22,572 bases of DNA from an uncultured Cellvibrio sp. (GTDB taxonomy: Bacteria; Pseudomonadota; Gammaproteobacteria; Pseudomonadales; Cellvibrionaceae): contig CAMLRJ010000008.1 of NCBI GenBank assembly GCA_946482345.1, positions 1 through 22,572 of the forward strand, in the 5' to 3' direction. A program made the translations under genes and the position numbers. The notes under the pieces are model-generated. The model was not told the DNA's origin and did no database searches. It saw only the letters and a program-made list of their open reading frames with translations. Positions within the stretch are counted from its first letter, which is position 1. Every line of letters starts with the position of its first letter. This document shows, piece after piece, positions 7,270 through 14,858 of the stretch.

Positions 7270-8427
7270 TTATCTCCTGCGCAGTGCCGCTACAATTTGT
7301 AAACGCAAACCTTGAATAGCAGGAATTGCACCGGTAAAAATTCCAAAAATCACAATCAATAATAATCCCTGCAATAAAACCTGCGAACTCATCACCAAAC
7401 CGGGCAAGGTTGTCGCAAGCGCTTCGGCAGCACCCGCAACAATAACTTGCGCAAACAACAAACCGATAACACCGCCTACGACCGACAAAAATACGGCTTC
7501 ACCTAACACCAGCCACATTACACTGGTATCGGAAAATCCTAACGTTTTTAATACGGCCAATTCCGGAATGCGCTCGCGAAAACTTTGCGCCATGGTATTA
7601 CCGGCGACTAACAACATGGTGAAAAATACTGCACCCAAAATAATCGATGTAATAAAACCTATATCAGCAAATTGTTTGGCAAAGGATTTTGTAAAATCTT
7701 TTTCGCTACTGGTTTTGGTTTCTGCAGGTGAATTAGCGAATAGGGCATCAACCTGTTTGGCTACCAGTTCAGATTGATTTTTATCTTTTACTTTCACAAT
7801 CATCCAACCCAGCGTGCCTTTACCATAAAGCCGTGCTTCATCAAAATAGGAATAATGCATCAACATGGTGCTGGTATCGGCACCTTTGGTTTTGACATCA
7901 TAAATTCCGCTGATTTCAAATTCCCAGGTGGTGCTGCCACCTTGTTGTGGAAACATACCAATCAAAGGAACTCTGTCACCAATTTTCCATTTGTATTTAT
8001 CGACCAGCGCTTTGCCTATCACCACACCAATACGATTGGCTTTCCAGGCTTTCATTTGCTCTTCCGGCAAGCTCACCATATCTTCGTAAATCGAAAAATA
8101 ATCGTCCGCTTCAATTGCAAATTGCGGAAACTGATTTTTTTGTTCCTGATAATATCCACCAAACCAATTGGCCTGGGTTGCTATGGCAACACCATCCAGA
8201 TTTTTTACTTTTGCGAGATAGTTGTAAGGCAAGGGTTGAATCAAGGTGATTTTATTAATGGTGACCAATCGATCTTCGCCCGCAAGCTCGGCGCCCTGAT
8301 CAAATGCACTGCCCAAAGTGCGCAACAATCCGAATAGTAAAAACGCAACCACAATCGATAAGCATGTCAAAATCGTACGGACTTTTTTTCGCCCGAGATT
8401 TTTCATAATAAAGTAGAGGTAATACAT
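7270..8427 (-). CDS. ABC transporter permease, FtsX/MacB type (first permease)
   Basis: A 385-residue permease paralogous to its downstream neighbour. The first helix is at about residues 15-38, after MKNLGRKKVRTILT. A long periplasmic region contains the MacB-type segment GKALVDKYKWKIGDRVPL. The FtsX domain follows (about 260-385) with RERIPELAVLKTLGFSDTSVM as the coupling motif. The protein ends in a short basic tail. Two separate permease genes imply a heterodimeric transporter with two copies of the ATPase, unlike MacB where ATPase and permease are fused. The gene starts two bases after the ATPase stop, so the operon is tight. Confidence 0.9.
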   Translation of the reverse strand: MYYLYFIMKNLGRKKVRTILTCLSIVVAFLLFGLLRTLGSAFDQGAELAGEDRLVTINKITLIQPLPYNYLAKVKNLDGVAIATQANWFGGYYQEQKNQFPQFAIEADDYFSIYEDMVSLPEEQMKAWKANRIGVVIGKALVDKYKWKIGDRVPLIGMFPQQGGSTTWEFEISGIYDVKTKGADTSTMLMHYSYFDEARLYGKGTLGWMIVKVKDKNQSELVAKQVDALFANSPAETKTSSEKDFTKSFAKQFADIGFITSIILGAVFFTMLLVAGNTMAQSFRERIPELAVLKTLGFSDTSVMWLVLGEAVFLSVVGGVIGLLFAQVIVAGAAEALATTLPGLVMSSQVLLQGLLLIVIFGIFTGAIPAIQGLRLQIVAALRRR

Positions 8428-8429
8428 GA

Positions 8430-9128
8430 TTACACCAGCCTGCCTTTATCCATGTTTAAAATCGTTTTGGCATGATCCGCTGCACGCGGGTCGTGCGTAA
8501 CCATGACAATGGTTTTGCCTTGTTGCTGATTCAGGGTTTGCAATAAAGTTAAAATTTCATCTGCAGTTGTGCGATCCAGATCACCGGTTGGTTCGTCACA
8601 TAATAAAATTTCCGGGTCACTCACCAATGCACGCGCAATCGCAACGCGCTGTTCCTGACCGCCGGATAACTCATTTGGATAATGAGTTGCGCGATCAGAT
8701 AATCCCACCAACGCCAATGCAGCAGCCACATGTTGTTTTCGCTGCGCGCTGTTGAGATTGGTTAAAAGCAAAGGTAATTCCACATTTTTCTCTGCGGTTA
8801 ACACCGGCATTAAATTATAAAATTGAAAAATAAATCCAACATGCTGCGCACGCCAACGCGTTAATTGTGCATTGGACATTTGATCCAGACGCGCCGAACC
8901 TATAGTCAATTCACCCGAGCTGGGCTTATCCAATCCGCCCAACAAATTTAATAAAGTTGTTTTTCCTGATCCCGATGGCCCCATCAAAGCTAAAAAATCG
9001 CCACGATTGATTGTCAGGTTCAAACCATTCAATACATTTACTTTTTCTTTTCCTTTCGGATAGTGTTTCGAAATAGCTTTCAATTCAACCAGGGTTGAGC
9101 CTGCAACTGTGGATTCCGGGGCGTTCAT
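8430..9128 (-). CDS. ABC transporter ATP-binding protein (LolD/MacB-type)
   Basis: A 232-residue nucleotide-binding subunit. Walker A is GPSGSGKTT (residues 50-58). The Q-loop region reads FIFQFYNLMPVLTAEKNVELPL, the signature is LSGGQEQR, and Walker B is ILLCDEPTGDLD, followed by an H-loop in MVTHD. The FYNLMPVLTAxxNV segment is typical of the LolD/MacB/FtsE-like subfamily, which partners with FtsX-type permeases. It acts at the cytoplasmic face of the inner membrane. It is followed by the two permeases with two- and three-base gaps and is separated from the adaptor gene upstream by an inverted-repeat element. Confidence 0.95.
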   Translation of the reverse strand: MNAPESTVAGSTLVELKAISKHYPKGKEKVNVLNGLNLTINRGDFLALMGPSGSGKTTLLNLLGGLDKPSSGELTIGSARLDQMSNAQLTRWRAQHVGFIFQFYNLMPVLTAEKNVELPLLLTNLNSAQRKQHVAAALALVGLSDRATHYPNELSGGQEQRVAIARALVSDPEILLCDEPTGDLDRTTADEILTLLQTLNQQQGKTIVMVTHDPRAADHAKTILNMDKGRLV

Positions 9129-9191
9129 TTTTTTTGCTCCTGTGGGGTAATAAGTTTACGTTTCTATTTTTACTAAATTATTTTTAGAACC

Positions 9192-9300
9192 TTACCCCCT
9201 CCTAACCTCCCCCTTGGCAGGGGGAGGAACTTTACTCCCTGCTTTTTGCGAAGTGAAATCTGTTCCCTCCCCTGCCAAGGGGAGGGTTAGGGTGGGGTAA
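9192..9300. repeat. Extragenic inverted-repeat element (39-bp arms)
   Basis: Two arms, 9192-9230 and 9262-9300, are inverted copies of each other with 33 of 39 positions matching, around a 31-base centre. Both ends are TTACCCC/GGGGTAA. Each arm also contains its own small hairpin (CCCCTTGGCAGGGG core). The element fits exactly between the adaptor stop codon and the ATPase gene and has no coding capacity. It resembles dispersed palindromic (REP or MITE-like) elements. In RNA it would form a large stem that may separate adaptor and transporter expression. Confidence 0.8.
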
Positions 9301-9301
9301 T

Positions 9302-10519
9302 CTAATAAGTCACTCGAATACCATTTTTCAAATTTTCAGGAATTTCTACTACAAAATCTTCACCGGCCACTATGCCCGATGCTATGTACACATCGCTGCC
9401 ATAACTGGCAGACAAAATAACTTTTCGTTTTTCCGCGCGTTTATCTTTTACAATAAAAATGTATTTATCTTCACCTTCAGATAAGACCGCAGTGGTGGGA
9501 ATACGAATACCCAGAGGTTGTTTTTCTTTTTGTTCTGATTCAGGTTCGGTATTCATAAATGCAACCTTGACACCCATTTCCGGTAAAATTCGCGGATCTG
9601 AAATTTGAAATGCGATGCGGACTTTTACTGTGGCTTTTTGTCGATCAGCTGCCGGAATAATCGCAATCACTTTCGCAGGAATTTTCCAATCCGGATAAGC
9701 TTCCAGTACCGCTTGTACAAATTGATCTTCACGCACACGCTGGATGTAGGATTCATTCACATCCACTTCAATTTCCAGTGACGCCATATCAACCAAAGTA
9801 CAAATTCCCGTGCGGGTAAAGCCACCACCTGCTGACATAGGCGAAATCATTTCACCGGGTTGCGAATCTTTACTGATCACAACACCGGCAAAGGGCGCTC
9901 GCAATTGCATATCATCAAGATACTGTTGTTCCAGTGCCAAGCGTTTTTCTGACACATTCACTTCTGCTTTGCGCGCTGCCAGCTGTGCACTCAGGGATTC
10001 AAAATCAGCGCGGGCTTTATCCAGAGTTGCTGCACTGACCAATTGTTGTCTCGCCAATTCAGTGTTGCGATCCAGATTTAATTTGGCTTCCGTTAAACGT
10101 GCCTGGGTTTCCGCCACCAGAGTTTTGGATGCTTGTAATTGCGCACGATAAAGTTCCAGTGATTTCACTGTGTTGACATCATCCAATCGCGCAACGATTT
10201 GATCTTTTTCGACAAACATTCCCTCTTCAATAAAAATTTCTGCAACCTTGCCAGTCACTTTGGATGAAACAGTTGCCATGCGACGGGCAACTACATAACC
10301 GGTTGCATCCAATACCCGCGCGTCGGCAGAATCCACTACTGCAACACTGGCCATTTCAATACGGACTTCAACCGGATCAGGTTCGTGAAAAAAAGTGTAA
10401 CCAATAACAAGAATTGCCAGAATCGCCAACAACACCAACACCCACCAACGGGTTTGGGATTCGGGTTGCTGATCACGTTGAATACGCAATTGCGATATGA
10501 GTTCTTCTTGGTTCGCCAC
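9302..10519 (-). CDS. Efflux periplasmic adaptor subunit (HlyD/MacA family)
   Basis: A 405-residue membrane-fusion protein that links an inner-membrane transporter to an outer-membrane channel. A single N-terminal helix (about residues 25-43) anchors it. The lipoyl-like half begins around ATVSSKVTGKVAEIFIEEGMFVEKDQIVARLDD. A long alpha-hairpin (about 118-200) is rich in Ala, Gln and Glu. The second lipoyl half reads LRAPFAGVVISKDSQPGEM, and beta-barrel and membrane-proximal domains follow. The start is a GTG at 10519 with AGGAT upstream. As the first gene of the block it probably serves the ABC ATPase and permeases downstream. No outer-membrane TolC-like gene is present in the window, so one elsewhere would be required. 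Confidence 0.92.
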   Translation of the reverse strand: MANQEELISQLRIQRDQQPESQTRWWVLVLLAILAILVIGYTFFHEPDPVEVRIEMASVAVVDSADARVLDATGYVVARRMATVSSKVTGKVAEIFIEEGMFVEKDQIVARLDDVNTVKSLELYRAQLQASKTLVAETQARLTEAKLNLDRNTELARQQLVSAATLDKARADFESLSAQLAARKAEVNVSEKRLALEQQYLDDMQLRAPFAGVVISKDSQPGEMISPMSAGGGFTRTGICTLVDMASLEIEVDVNESYIQRVREDQFVQAVLEAYPDWKIPAKVIAIIPAADRQKATVKVRIAFQISDPRILPEMGVKVAFMNTEPESEQKEKQPLGIRIPTTAVLSEGEDKYIFIVKDKRAEKRKVILSASYGSDVYIASGIVAGEDFVVEIPENLKNGIRVTY

Positions 10520-10607
10520 GGAATAATCCTGTTTTTAGAAAGTTATTAATCTTCACCAGCAGCTGTGCAAATTGTGCAGATGAATCTGTAGAGGTAACAG
10601 TTTGCCT

Positions 10608-10628
10608 TGTCACTCAATTATGGTGACA
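10608..10628. promoter_or_regulatory. Candidate operator dyad upstream of the efflux operon
   Basis: TGTCAC and GTGACA form perfect 6-base inverted half-sites with a 9-base spacer, about 90 bases upstream of the adaptor start. Nearby (about 10564-10581) is a 9-base near-direct repeat of TGTGCAAAT/TGTGCAGAT. The geometry fits a dimeric regulator, but no regulator gene is adjacent, so its identity is unknown. Confidence 0.4.
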
Positions 10629-10699
10629 TTTGTGAGATACCTTATCAAACGAATATTGGCTTGACCGAGATAGGCAATGACCAAAAGTGATTATTGGAA

Positions 10700-12511
10700 T
10701 TAATGGTTAAGTGCCAACAGCGCCGGTAAATCCCGCAAATAAATATCCGGCTTGAATACCAGCCGGGTATTGTCCTTCAGCTCAACTGTCCAATAGGCCA
10801 ACATCACCGGGACTTTTTCTTTCAAGCCAAGATTGTGTGTTTTTCCGGTTTTCAGAATAGCTTCAACGCTGGCTTTGTCCATTTGGTTTTTTTCCTGAAG
10901 CAGCAACTCAACCAATTCCATAATATTTTCAACACGAATACAGCCCGAACTAAATGCACGCTGACTTCTTTTGAATAAACGTTTATGTGGCGTGTCGTGT
11001 AAATAAACGGAATAGGGATTGGGAAACCGGATAACCGCTTTGCCCAATGCAGCATCTGCACCTGCATCCTGTCGCAAGGTGATAGATCCGGGCGCAGACC
11101 AATCGATACTGGCAGCGTCCACTTCTTTTCCCTGTTGGTTAAAAACGCGAATATTATTTTTGCGCAGATAATTAATATCTTCACGTACTTTTGGTAACAC
11201 ATCTTTTTGCAAAATGGTTGGCGGTACTGTCCAGCCGGGATTCAATGTCAGGTAATGAATATCCGAACGAAAAATTGGCGTAGTGCGATAAGCCATACCC
11301 ACTTGCACACGTGATTCCCAAACAGGTTTTGACGAACGAAAATAAGTTAACTTGAATCCTGCCACATCAACCAACACCAAATCCGCCGGAATTTTTCGCA
11401 GCAAACTGCGCGCCCGATCAAGATTTACCCGGATCTGGTCGATGCGGGATTGCACGGAAATATTCAAGGCTGTACGCGTGGATAAACCCACTGCGGCATC
11501 CACTTCCAGATACTGGTCGCGCTGAAATTGTTTTACCGCTTCAACCAATCGCACATCAAATAATTCATCCGGATTTAATGAAGACGATGCACTGGAAGAT
11601 GAAACCTCGCTACTGGATGAACGCACAGAAGCGGCCGAACTTGTGGTTTCATTGCGTGTTGTTTCATCGACAGAAGCTGCGCTCGAATGTGCTGACGCAA
11701 TACTTGAAGAGGACGAACTTGCAGGGTACACAGCAAGACATTCAGCAACCGGATCACTGCCCGGGTTTTGCGCAGAAACAAGATCCGTATATTCACCGGT
11801 AATGCGCAATCGGTGACGCAAAACGGCGATCTGCGGATCAACCACACAAGGTTTCAACGTCGGGCCATCTGCCAGCGCAGGCCAGCCACCCGCATCTGCG
11901 AGGCGTTGATAATATTTCAGGTTTTCCACCAGCGATTGATAAAACGAATGATCAGGGCGAGCCTTTTGAAAAATATTATCTATCTGCGCTGTTTCTGCTG
12001 CGGTTAATAATTCAGAACCCAGCGCAGCCGTTAATTGAGACAAATCGATTTGCCACTGTGCACGAACCCCGTCTGCATCGACTTTGCCAAAATACAAATG
12101 AAACAGTGAAGTCAGGTAAACACCGGTTGCACGAAGTTCATCATCCACTCGCAAAGCCACTGCATCATTATTTCGCATGGCCACAATCGGCAAAGCAATT
12201 TTCAATTGCGACAACAAATAATCCCGTGGATTAAGTCCGTCTGATTTTAAGGCATCGATATTGCGAATTAATTGGTCCAGAGATTTTTCAGTCCATACAG
12301 GCTGGTAATGTCGTTGTTGATAAAACTGTACCAATGCCGCCGAAAAATAACGCGGTTTAAGTTCCGGATTTTCGAGTGACTGGAGTGCGCTGATTCTGGA
12401 TTCGAGTGATTGCGACATCAGCTGATCAAAATTGAGTTTGGGTTTCGCAATTGCCGGGCAGCCAATTGCCAGACAACAACTCAAAACCCATCCCCTTATA
12501 CACCACAACAT
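10700..12511 (-). CDS. L,D-transpeptidase, YcbB/LdtD-like, with Ser-rich insertion
   Basis: A 603-residue periplasmic murein L,D-transpeptidase that would make 3-3 peptidoglycan cross-links or attach proteins to the wall. A signal peptide occupies about the first 22 residues (VLSCCLAIGCPAIA). The LdtD-type N-terminal scaffold follows. The peptidoglycan-binding part is split: LRHRLRITGEYTD lies before, and FDVRLVEAVKQFQRD...LSTRTALN after, a Ser/Ala-rich stretch at about residues 262-313. The YkuD catalytic domain ends with FSSGCIRVENI (nucleophile Cys524), preceded by YLHDTPHKRLF. AAGGGG lies just before the ATG. It is divergent from a second, unrelated L,D-transpeptidase gene. Confidence 0.92.
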   Translation of the reverse strand: MLWCIRGWVLSCCLAIGCPAIAKPKLNFDQLMSQSLESRISALQSLENPELKPRYFSAALVQFYQQRHYQPVWTEKSLDQLIRNIDALKSDGLNPRDYLLSQLKIALPIVAMRNNDAVALRVDDELRATGVYLTSLFHLYFGKVDADGVRAQWQIDLSQLTAALGSELLTAAETAQIDNIFQKARPDHSFYQSLVENLKYYQRLADAGGWPALADGPTLKPCVVDPQIAVLRHRLRITGEYTDLVSAQNPGSDPVAECLAVYPASSSSSSIASAHSSAASVDETTRNETTSSAASVRSSSSEVSSSSASSSLNPDELFDVRLVEAVKQFQRDQYLEVDAAVGLSTRTALNISVQSRIDQIRVNLDRARSLLRKIPADLVLVDVAGFKLTYFRSSKPVWESRVQVGMAYRTTPIFRSDIHYLTLNPGWTVPPTILQKDVLPKVREDINYLRKNNIRVFNQQGKEVDAASIDWSAPGSITLRQDAGADAALGKAVIRFPNPYSVYLHDTPHKRLFKRSQRAFSSGCIRVENIMELVELLLQEKNQMDKASVEAILKTGKTHNLGLKEKVPVMLAYWTVELKDNTRLVFKPDIYLRDLPALLALNH

Positions 12512-12693
12512 CCATCGCCCCTTGCACTGAATTTGCGGGTTATTTTAGCCTAAGTTCACAAACGGATTTCAGGATTAAATCCGCAATTTGCCCATATTGG
12601 AATGGAGTGCTAGTCTTCGATTTGGAGACGTCAGTCGATTCATCAGGCAAGGCCGCTGCAGCATTAACTTGATAGCGGCTTTTACCCGCCCGG

Positions 12694-13452
12694 ATGTACC
12701 CCATGTTGACCAACAGCTTATTCATTAAGCTCGCTGTTTTGTGCTCGCTGCTATTTGCCGGACAAACTTTTGCAGACGTGTTTTTTAACAGACCCGATAC
12801 CAGTGTCGAGCCTTCTGTTCAACTCACCATGATGAAATCAGCGCCTAATCTGAATCCAAAAGTACTGGGATTGGCGATCAACGCCATTGATTGTGCAACA
12901 AAACAAAATGACATCACCCAGGGCAATAAACTCACCATTATTGATTACTCTCTGGCATCAACCCAACCACGCCTGTGGGTGTTTGACCTGACGACTGGCA
13001 AATTACTTTTTAATGAGTTGGTTGCGCACGGAAAAAATTCGGGGAAAAACTATGCGACACGATTTTCAAATCGAACTGGCAGCCTGCAATCCAGCCTTGG
13101 ATTATTTCAAACAAAAGACACTTATAACGGTAGTAACGGCTATTCGTTACGCATGGAAGGTCTGGACAAAGGATTCAATGACAGATCCATGGAAAGAGCG
13201 ATTGTTTTCCACGGTGCGCCTTACGTGAATGCCAAACACGCAAAAAAATTCGGGCATCTGGGCCGCAGCTGGGGCTGCCCTGCAGTCAACAATGGCATAG
13301 CCAAAAAAGTCATAGATACAATCAAAGGTGAGCAATTTGTTTTTTCTTATTACCCGGATAAAGTATGGTTGCATACATCCAGCTTGCTGAATTGCCACCG
13401 CAATATTTTGTTGGCATCGAACGAAAAAAATACATCCGCCGATACTTTTTGA
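12694..13452 (+). CDS. Murein L,D-transpeptidase catalytic domain protein (YkuD_2 family)
   Basis: A 252-residue exported protein of the YkuD_2 type (the YkuD-like family with GCPAV instead of GCIRM). The signal peptide ends near FAGQTFA. The middle contains TIIDYSLASTQPRLWVFDL and LVAHGKNSGKNYATRFSN. The catalytic part contains IVFHGAPY and then GRSWGCPAVN, with Cys195 as nucleophile. The family is known from genome annotation and few members are characterised; a cell-wall role is inferred. ATG at 12694 and ATG at 12703 are both possible starts and neither has a strong ribosome-binding site. The 182-base divergent spacer to the larger transpeptidase must hold both promoters; I cannot pick convincing -35/-10 boxes there. 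Confidence 0.87.
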   Translation: MYPMLTNSLFIKLAVLCSLLFAGQTFADVFFNRPDTSVEPSVQLTMMKSAPNLNPKVLGLAINAIDCATKQNDITQGNKLTIIDYSLASTQPRLWVFDLTTGKLLFNELVAHGKNSGKNYATRFSNRTGSLQSSLGLFQTKDTYNGSNGYSLRMEGLDKGFNDRSMERAIVFHGAPYVNAKHAKKFGHLGRSWGCPAVNNGIAKKVIDTIKGEQFVFSYYPDKVWLHTSSLLNCHRNILLASNEKNTSADTF

Positions 13453-13480
13453 TTCCTTCATTTAAAACGTTTTGCAAAAT

Positions 13481-13528
13481 GTGATTGGATTTACATATCG
13501 ACAGGTATTAACCAACAGATTTGAAAAA
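13481..13528 (+). repeat. Conserved upstream block, copy 1
   Basis: This 48-base stretch matches 14674-14721 at 41 of 48 positions without gaps. It lies 126 bases before the start of the first module protein; the second copy lies 137 bases before the second. The shared core is CGACAGG followed by CCAACAGA and TTGAAAAA. It is either a preserved regulatory region or a relic of the tandem duplication. Confidence 0.75.
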
Positions 13529-13654
13529 TTACCCGCTGAAAATCCCCGCTGTTTTTTATTTGACTTAAGATTCCATTAGAAAGGGATTGATTGACTGGGT
13601 TGCACAAAAACTCTGCAACTCGATGTACGCAATTTCCTTCCTGAGATAAAACAC

Positions 13655-14587
13655 GTGCGCAACTTCACATTTGTATTCGGTATAGTTTCCCTGATGTTGG
13701 CCAGCGCAGCATCAGCGGCTAATCGTCCCACAGGTTATGCAACCATTTGCAATGAAGGCAGATTTTGTTACCTAAGCAAACCGACAACTGTCGCATTTGG
13801 GCGTGCCGATAGATTTACTTACAAAGAATTGAGCGGTGGTTTTATTTGCAGGGAAAGTACTTTTGGTACCGGCACCCGGGTAGCCGGTGGTAAAAACGAA
13901 TGTTCGATTCCCAAATACAACCCAAGAACCCAAAGCTCTTCCAGCAAAACGTCATCCAGTAAATCGTCTTCCCGTATTTCAAGTTCTTCTTCAAGAAGCA
14001 GTCTGTCGTCTGTCAGTTCAAGTCGTTCGTCTTCAAGTGTGTCATCGAGCATCAGTTCAAGTTCCAGAAGCTCATCTGTCAGCTCAAGCTATTCTTCAAG
14101 CCACTCATCCAGTGTCAGTTCGAGTATTAGCTCAAGCTCCAGAAGTTCATCTTCTATTAGCTCAAGCCTTTCTTCGTCAAAAATGTCTTCCAGTATTTCA
14201 TCGAGCTATTCATCCAGTGTCAGCTCAAGTATCAGTTCAAGCTCCCGAAGTTCATCTGTTAGTTCCAGCATCTCTTCTTCGAGCCGCTCTTCATCCAGCT
14301 TCTCTTCCAGTCGCAGTTCCAGCTCAAGTGTTGCTGCAACCAAATCTGTAACAATCCAATGGTCACACCCAACACAGAGAGAGAATGGCGCTTATCTTGA
14401 ACTGCATGAAATTGGTGGTTACGAAATCAGGGTTCGCACAAGTGGCAACTCATCCTATACAACTTACAGAATCACAGGCAACACCACTACCAGTTACACA
14501 CTGCCTGCCTACAACAGCGATACATCGGTAGAAATTGCTGTATTTGATACAGCAGGAATTTACAGCAGTTTTATCGTGGTTAATTGA
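13655..14587 (+). CDS. Secreted four-cysteine-module / poly-Ser linker / fibronectin-III-like protein
   Basis: A 310-residue exported protein without a recognisable catalytic domain. The signal peptide ends in ASAASA. Residues about 22-87 form a small module with four Cys (TIC, FC, FIC, NEC) that is about 74% identical (49 of 66) to the N-terminus of the pectate lyase downstream. Residues about 93-226 are almost only Ser, with scattered Arg, Val, Ile and Tyr, in imperfect SSSVSSSISSSSRSS units. The C-terminal 80 residues (VTIQWSHPTQRENG, then EIGGYEIRVR and TTTSYTLPA) look like a fibronectin type III domain. The GTG start is supported by exact alignment with the ATG of the paralogue. It may be a substrate-binding or scaffolding accessory for pectin use; this is inference. 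Confidence 0.85.
   Translation: MRNFTFVFGIVSLMLASAASAANRPTGYATICNEGRFCYLSKPTTVAFGRADRFTYKELSGGFICRESTFGTGTRVAGGKNECSIPKYNPRTQSSSSKTSSSKSSSRISSSSSRSSLSSVSSSRSSSSVSSSISSSSRSSSVSSSYSSSHSSSVSSSISSSSRSSSSISSSLSSSKMSSSISSSYSSSVSSSISSSSRSSSVSSSISSSSRSSSSFSSSRSSSSSVAATKSVTIQWSHPTQRENGAYLELHEIGGYEIRVRTSGNSSYTTYRITGNTTTSYTLPAYNSDTSVEIAVFDTAGIYSSFIVVN
13933..14334 (+). repeat. Degenerate in-frame serine-linker tandem repeat
   Basis: Within the module protein this region encodes a linker of roughly 130 residues built from imperfect 12-16-residue units (SSSRSSSVSSSIS type). Serine is encoded by a mix of TCN and AGY codons, which argues that serine itself is selected and not that a recent DNA repeat expanded. 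It is coding sequence, not a separate element. Confidence 0.75.
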
Positions 14588-14614
14588 GACCTTTACACCA
14601 ATCAGATTTTTCTT

Positions 14615-14642
14615 CGTCATTCCCGCGCAGGTGGGTATGACG
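14615..14642. repeat. Palindromic extragenic element
   Basis: CGTCATTCCCGC and GTGGGTATGACG pair at 10 of 12 positions around a 4-base loop, just after the stop codon of the first module protein. The CGTCATTCCCGCG start matches a palindromic repeat widely seen between genes in proteobacteria. It may also weakly terminate transcription, although no T run follows. Confidence 0.55.
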
Positions 14643-14673
14643 ATAAATCTGGCCAACAAACTTTCGACAATCT

Positions 14674-14721
14674 GTGATTCGATTTGCATCACGACAGGGA
14701 TTATCCAACAGAATTGAAAAA
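14674..14721 (+). repeat. Conserved upstream block, copy 2
   Basis: Second copy of the block at 13481-13528 (41 of 48 identical), located 137 bases before the pectate lyase start. Sequence between the block and the start codon is not clearly conserved, so the block stands out. Confidence 0.75.
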
Positions 14722-14858
14722 ATAATTCCGAACTCTCCACGGCTATTTCCTGATTCACATAAGATATCTGTTGAAAAAGGCTTTGTGCTTTTCCTTTTCA
14801 AATCGGCACATCCACACAAAATAATGACAATTTCCTTTAAATCAACAGGTACACACAC

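Noticed and set aside
7774..8337. Plus-strand open frame of 187 codons
   Set aside because: It lies entirely antisense to the first ABC permease, whose helices and coupling motif are clear; its translation looks like no protein family.
9192..9300. Insertion sequence
   Set aside because: Only about 109 bases with no transposase; at most a non-autonomous palindromic element.
12540..12725. Minus-strand open frame of 61 codons in the divergent transpeptidase spacer
   Set aside because: It has no family resemblance or ribosome-binding site and overlaps the start of the YkuD_2 gene; its spacer location is better explained by two promoters.
13819..14052. Minus-strand open frame rich in Leu, Asp and Glu opposite the Ser linker
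   Set aside because: It is the antisense shadow of Ser codons (AGY/TCN read as Leu/Asp/Glu/Arg) and has no start signals; the same occurs at 14999-15463 opposite the lyase linker.
13933..14334. Possible CRISPR-like or satellite repeat
   Set aside because: The repeats are degenerate, in frame and lack unique spacers; they encode a serine linker.
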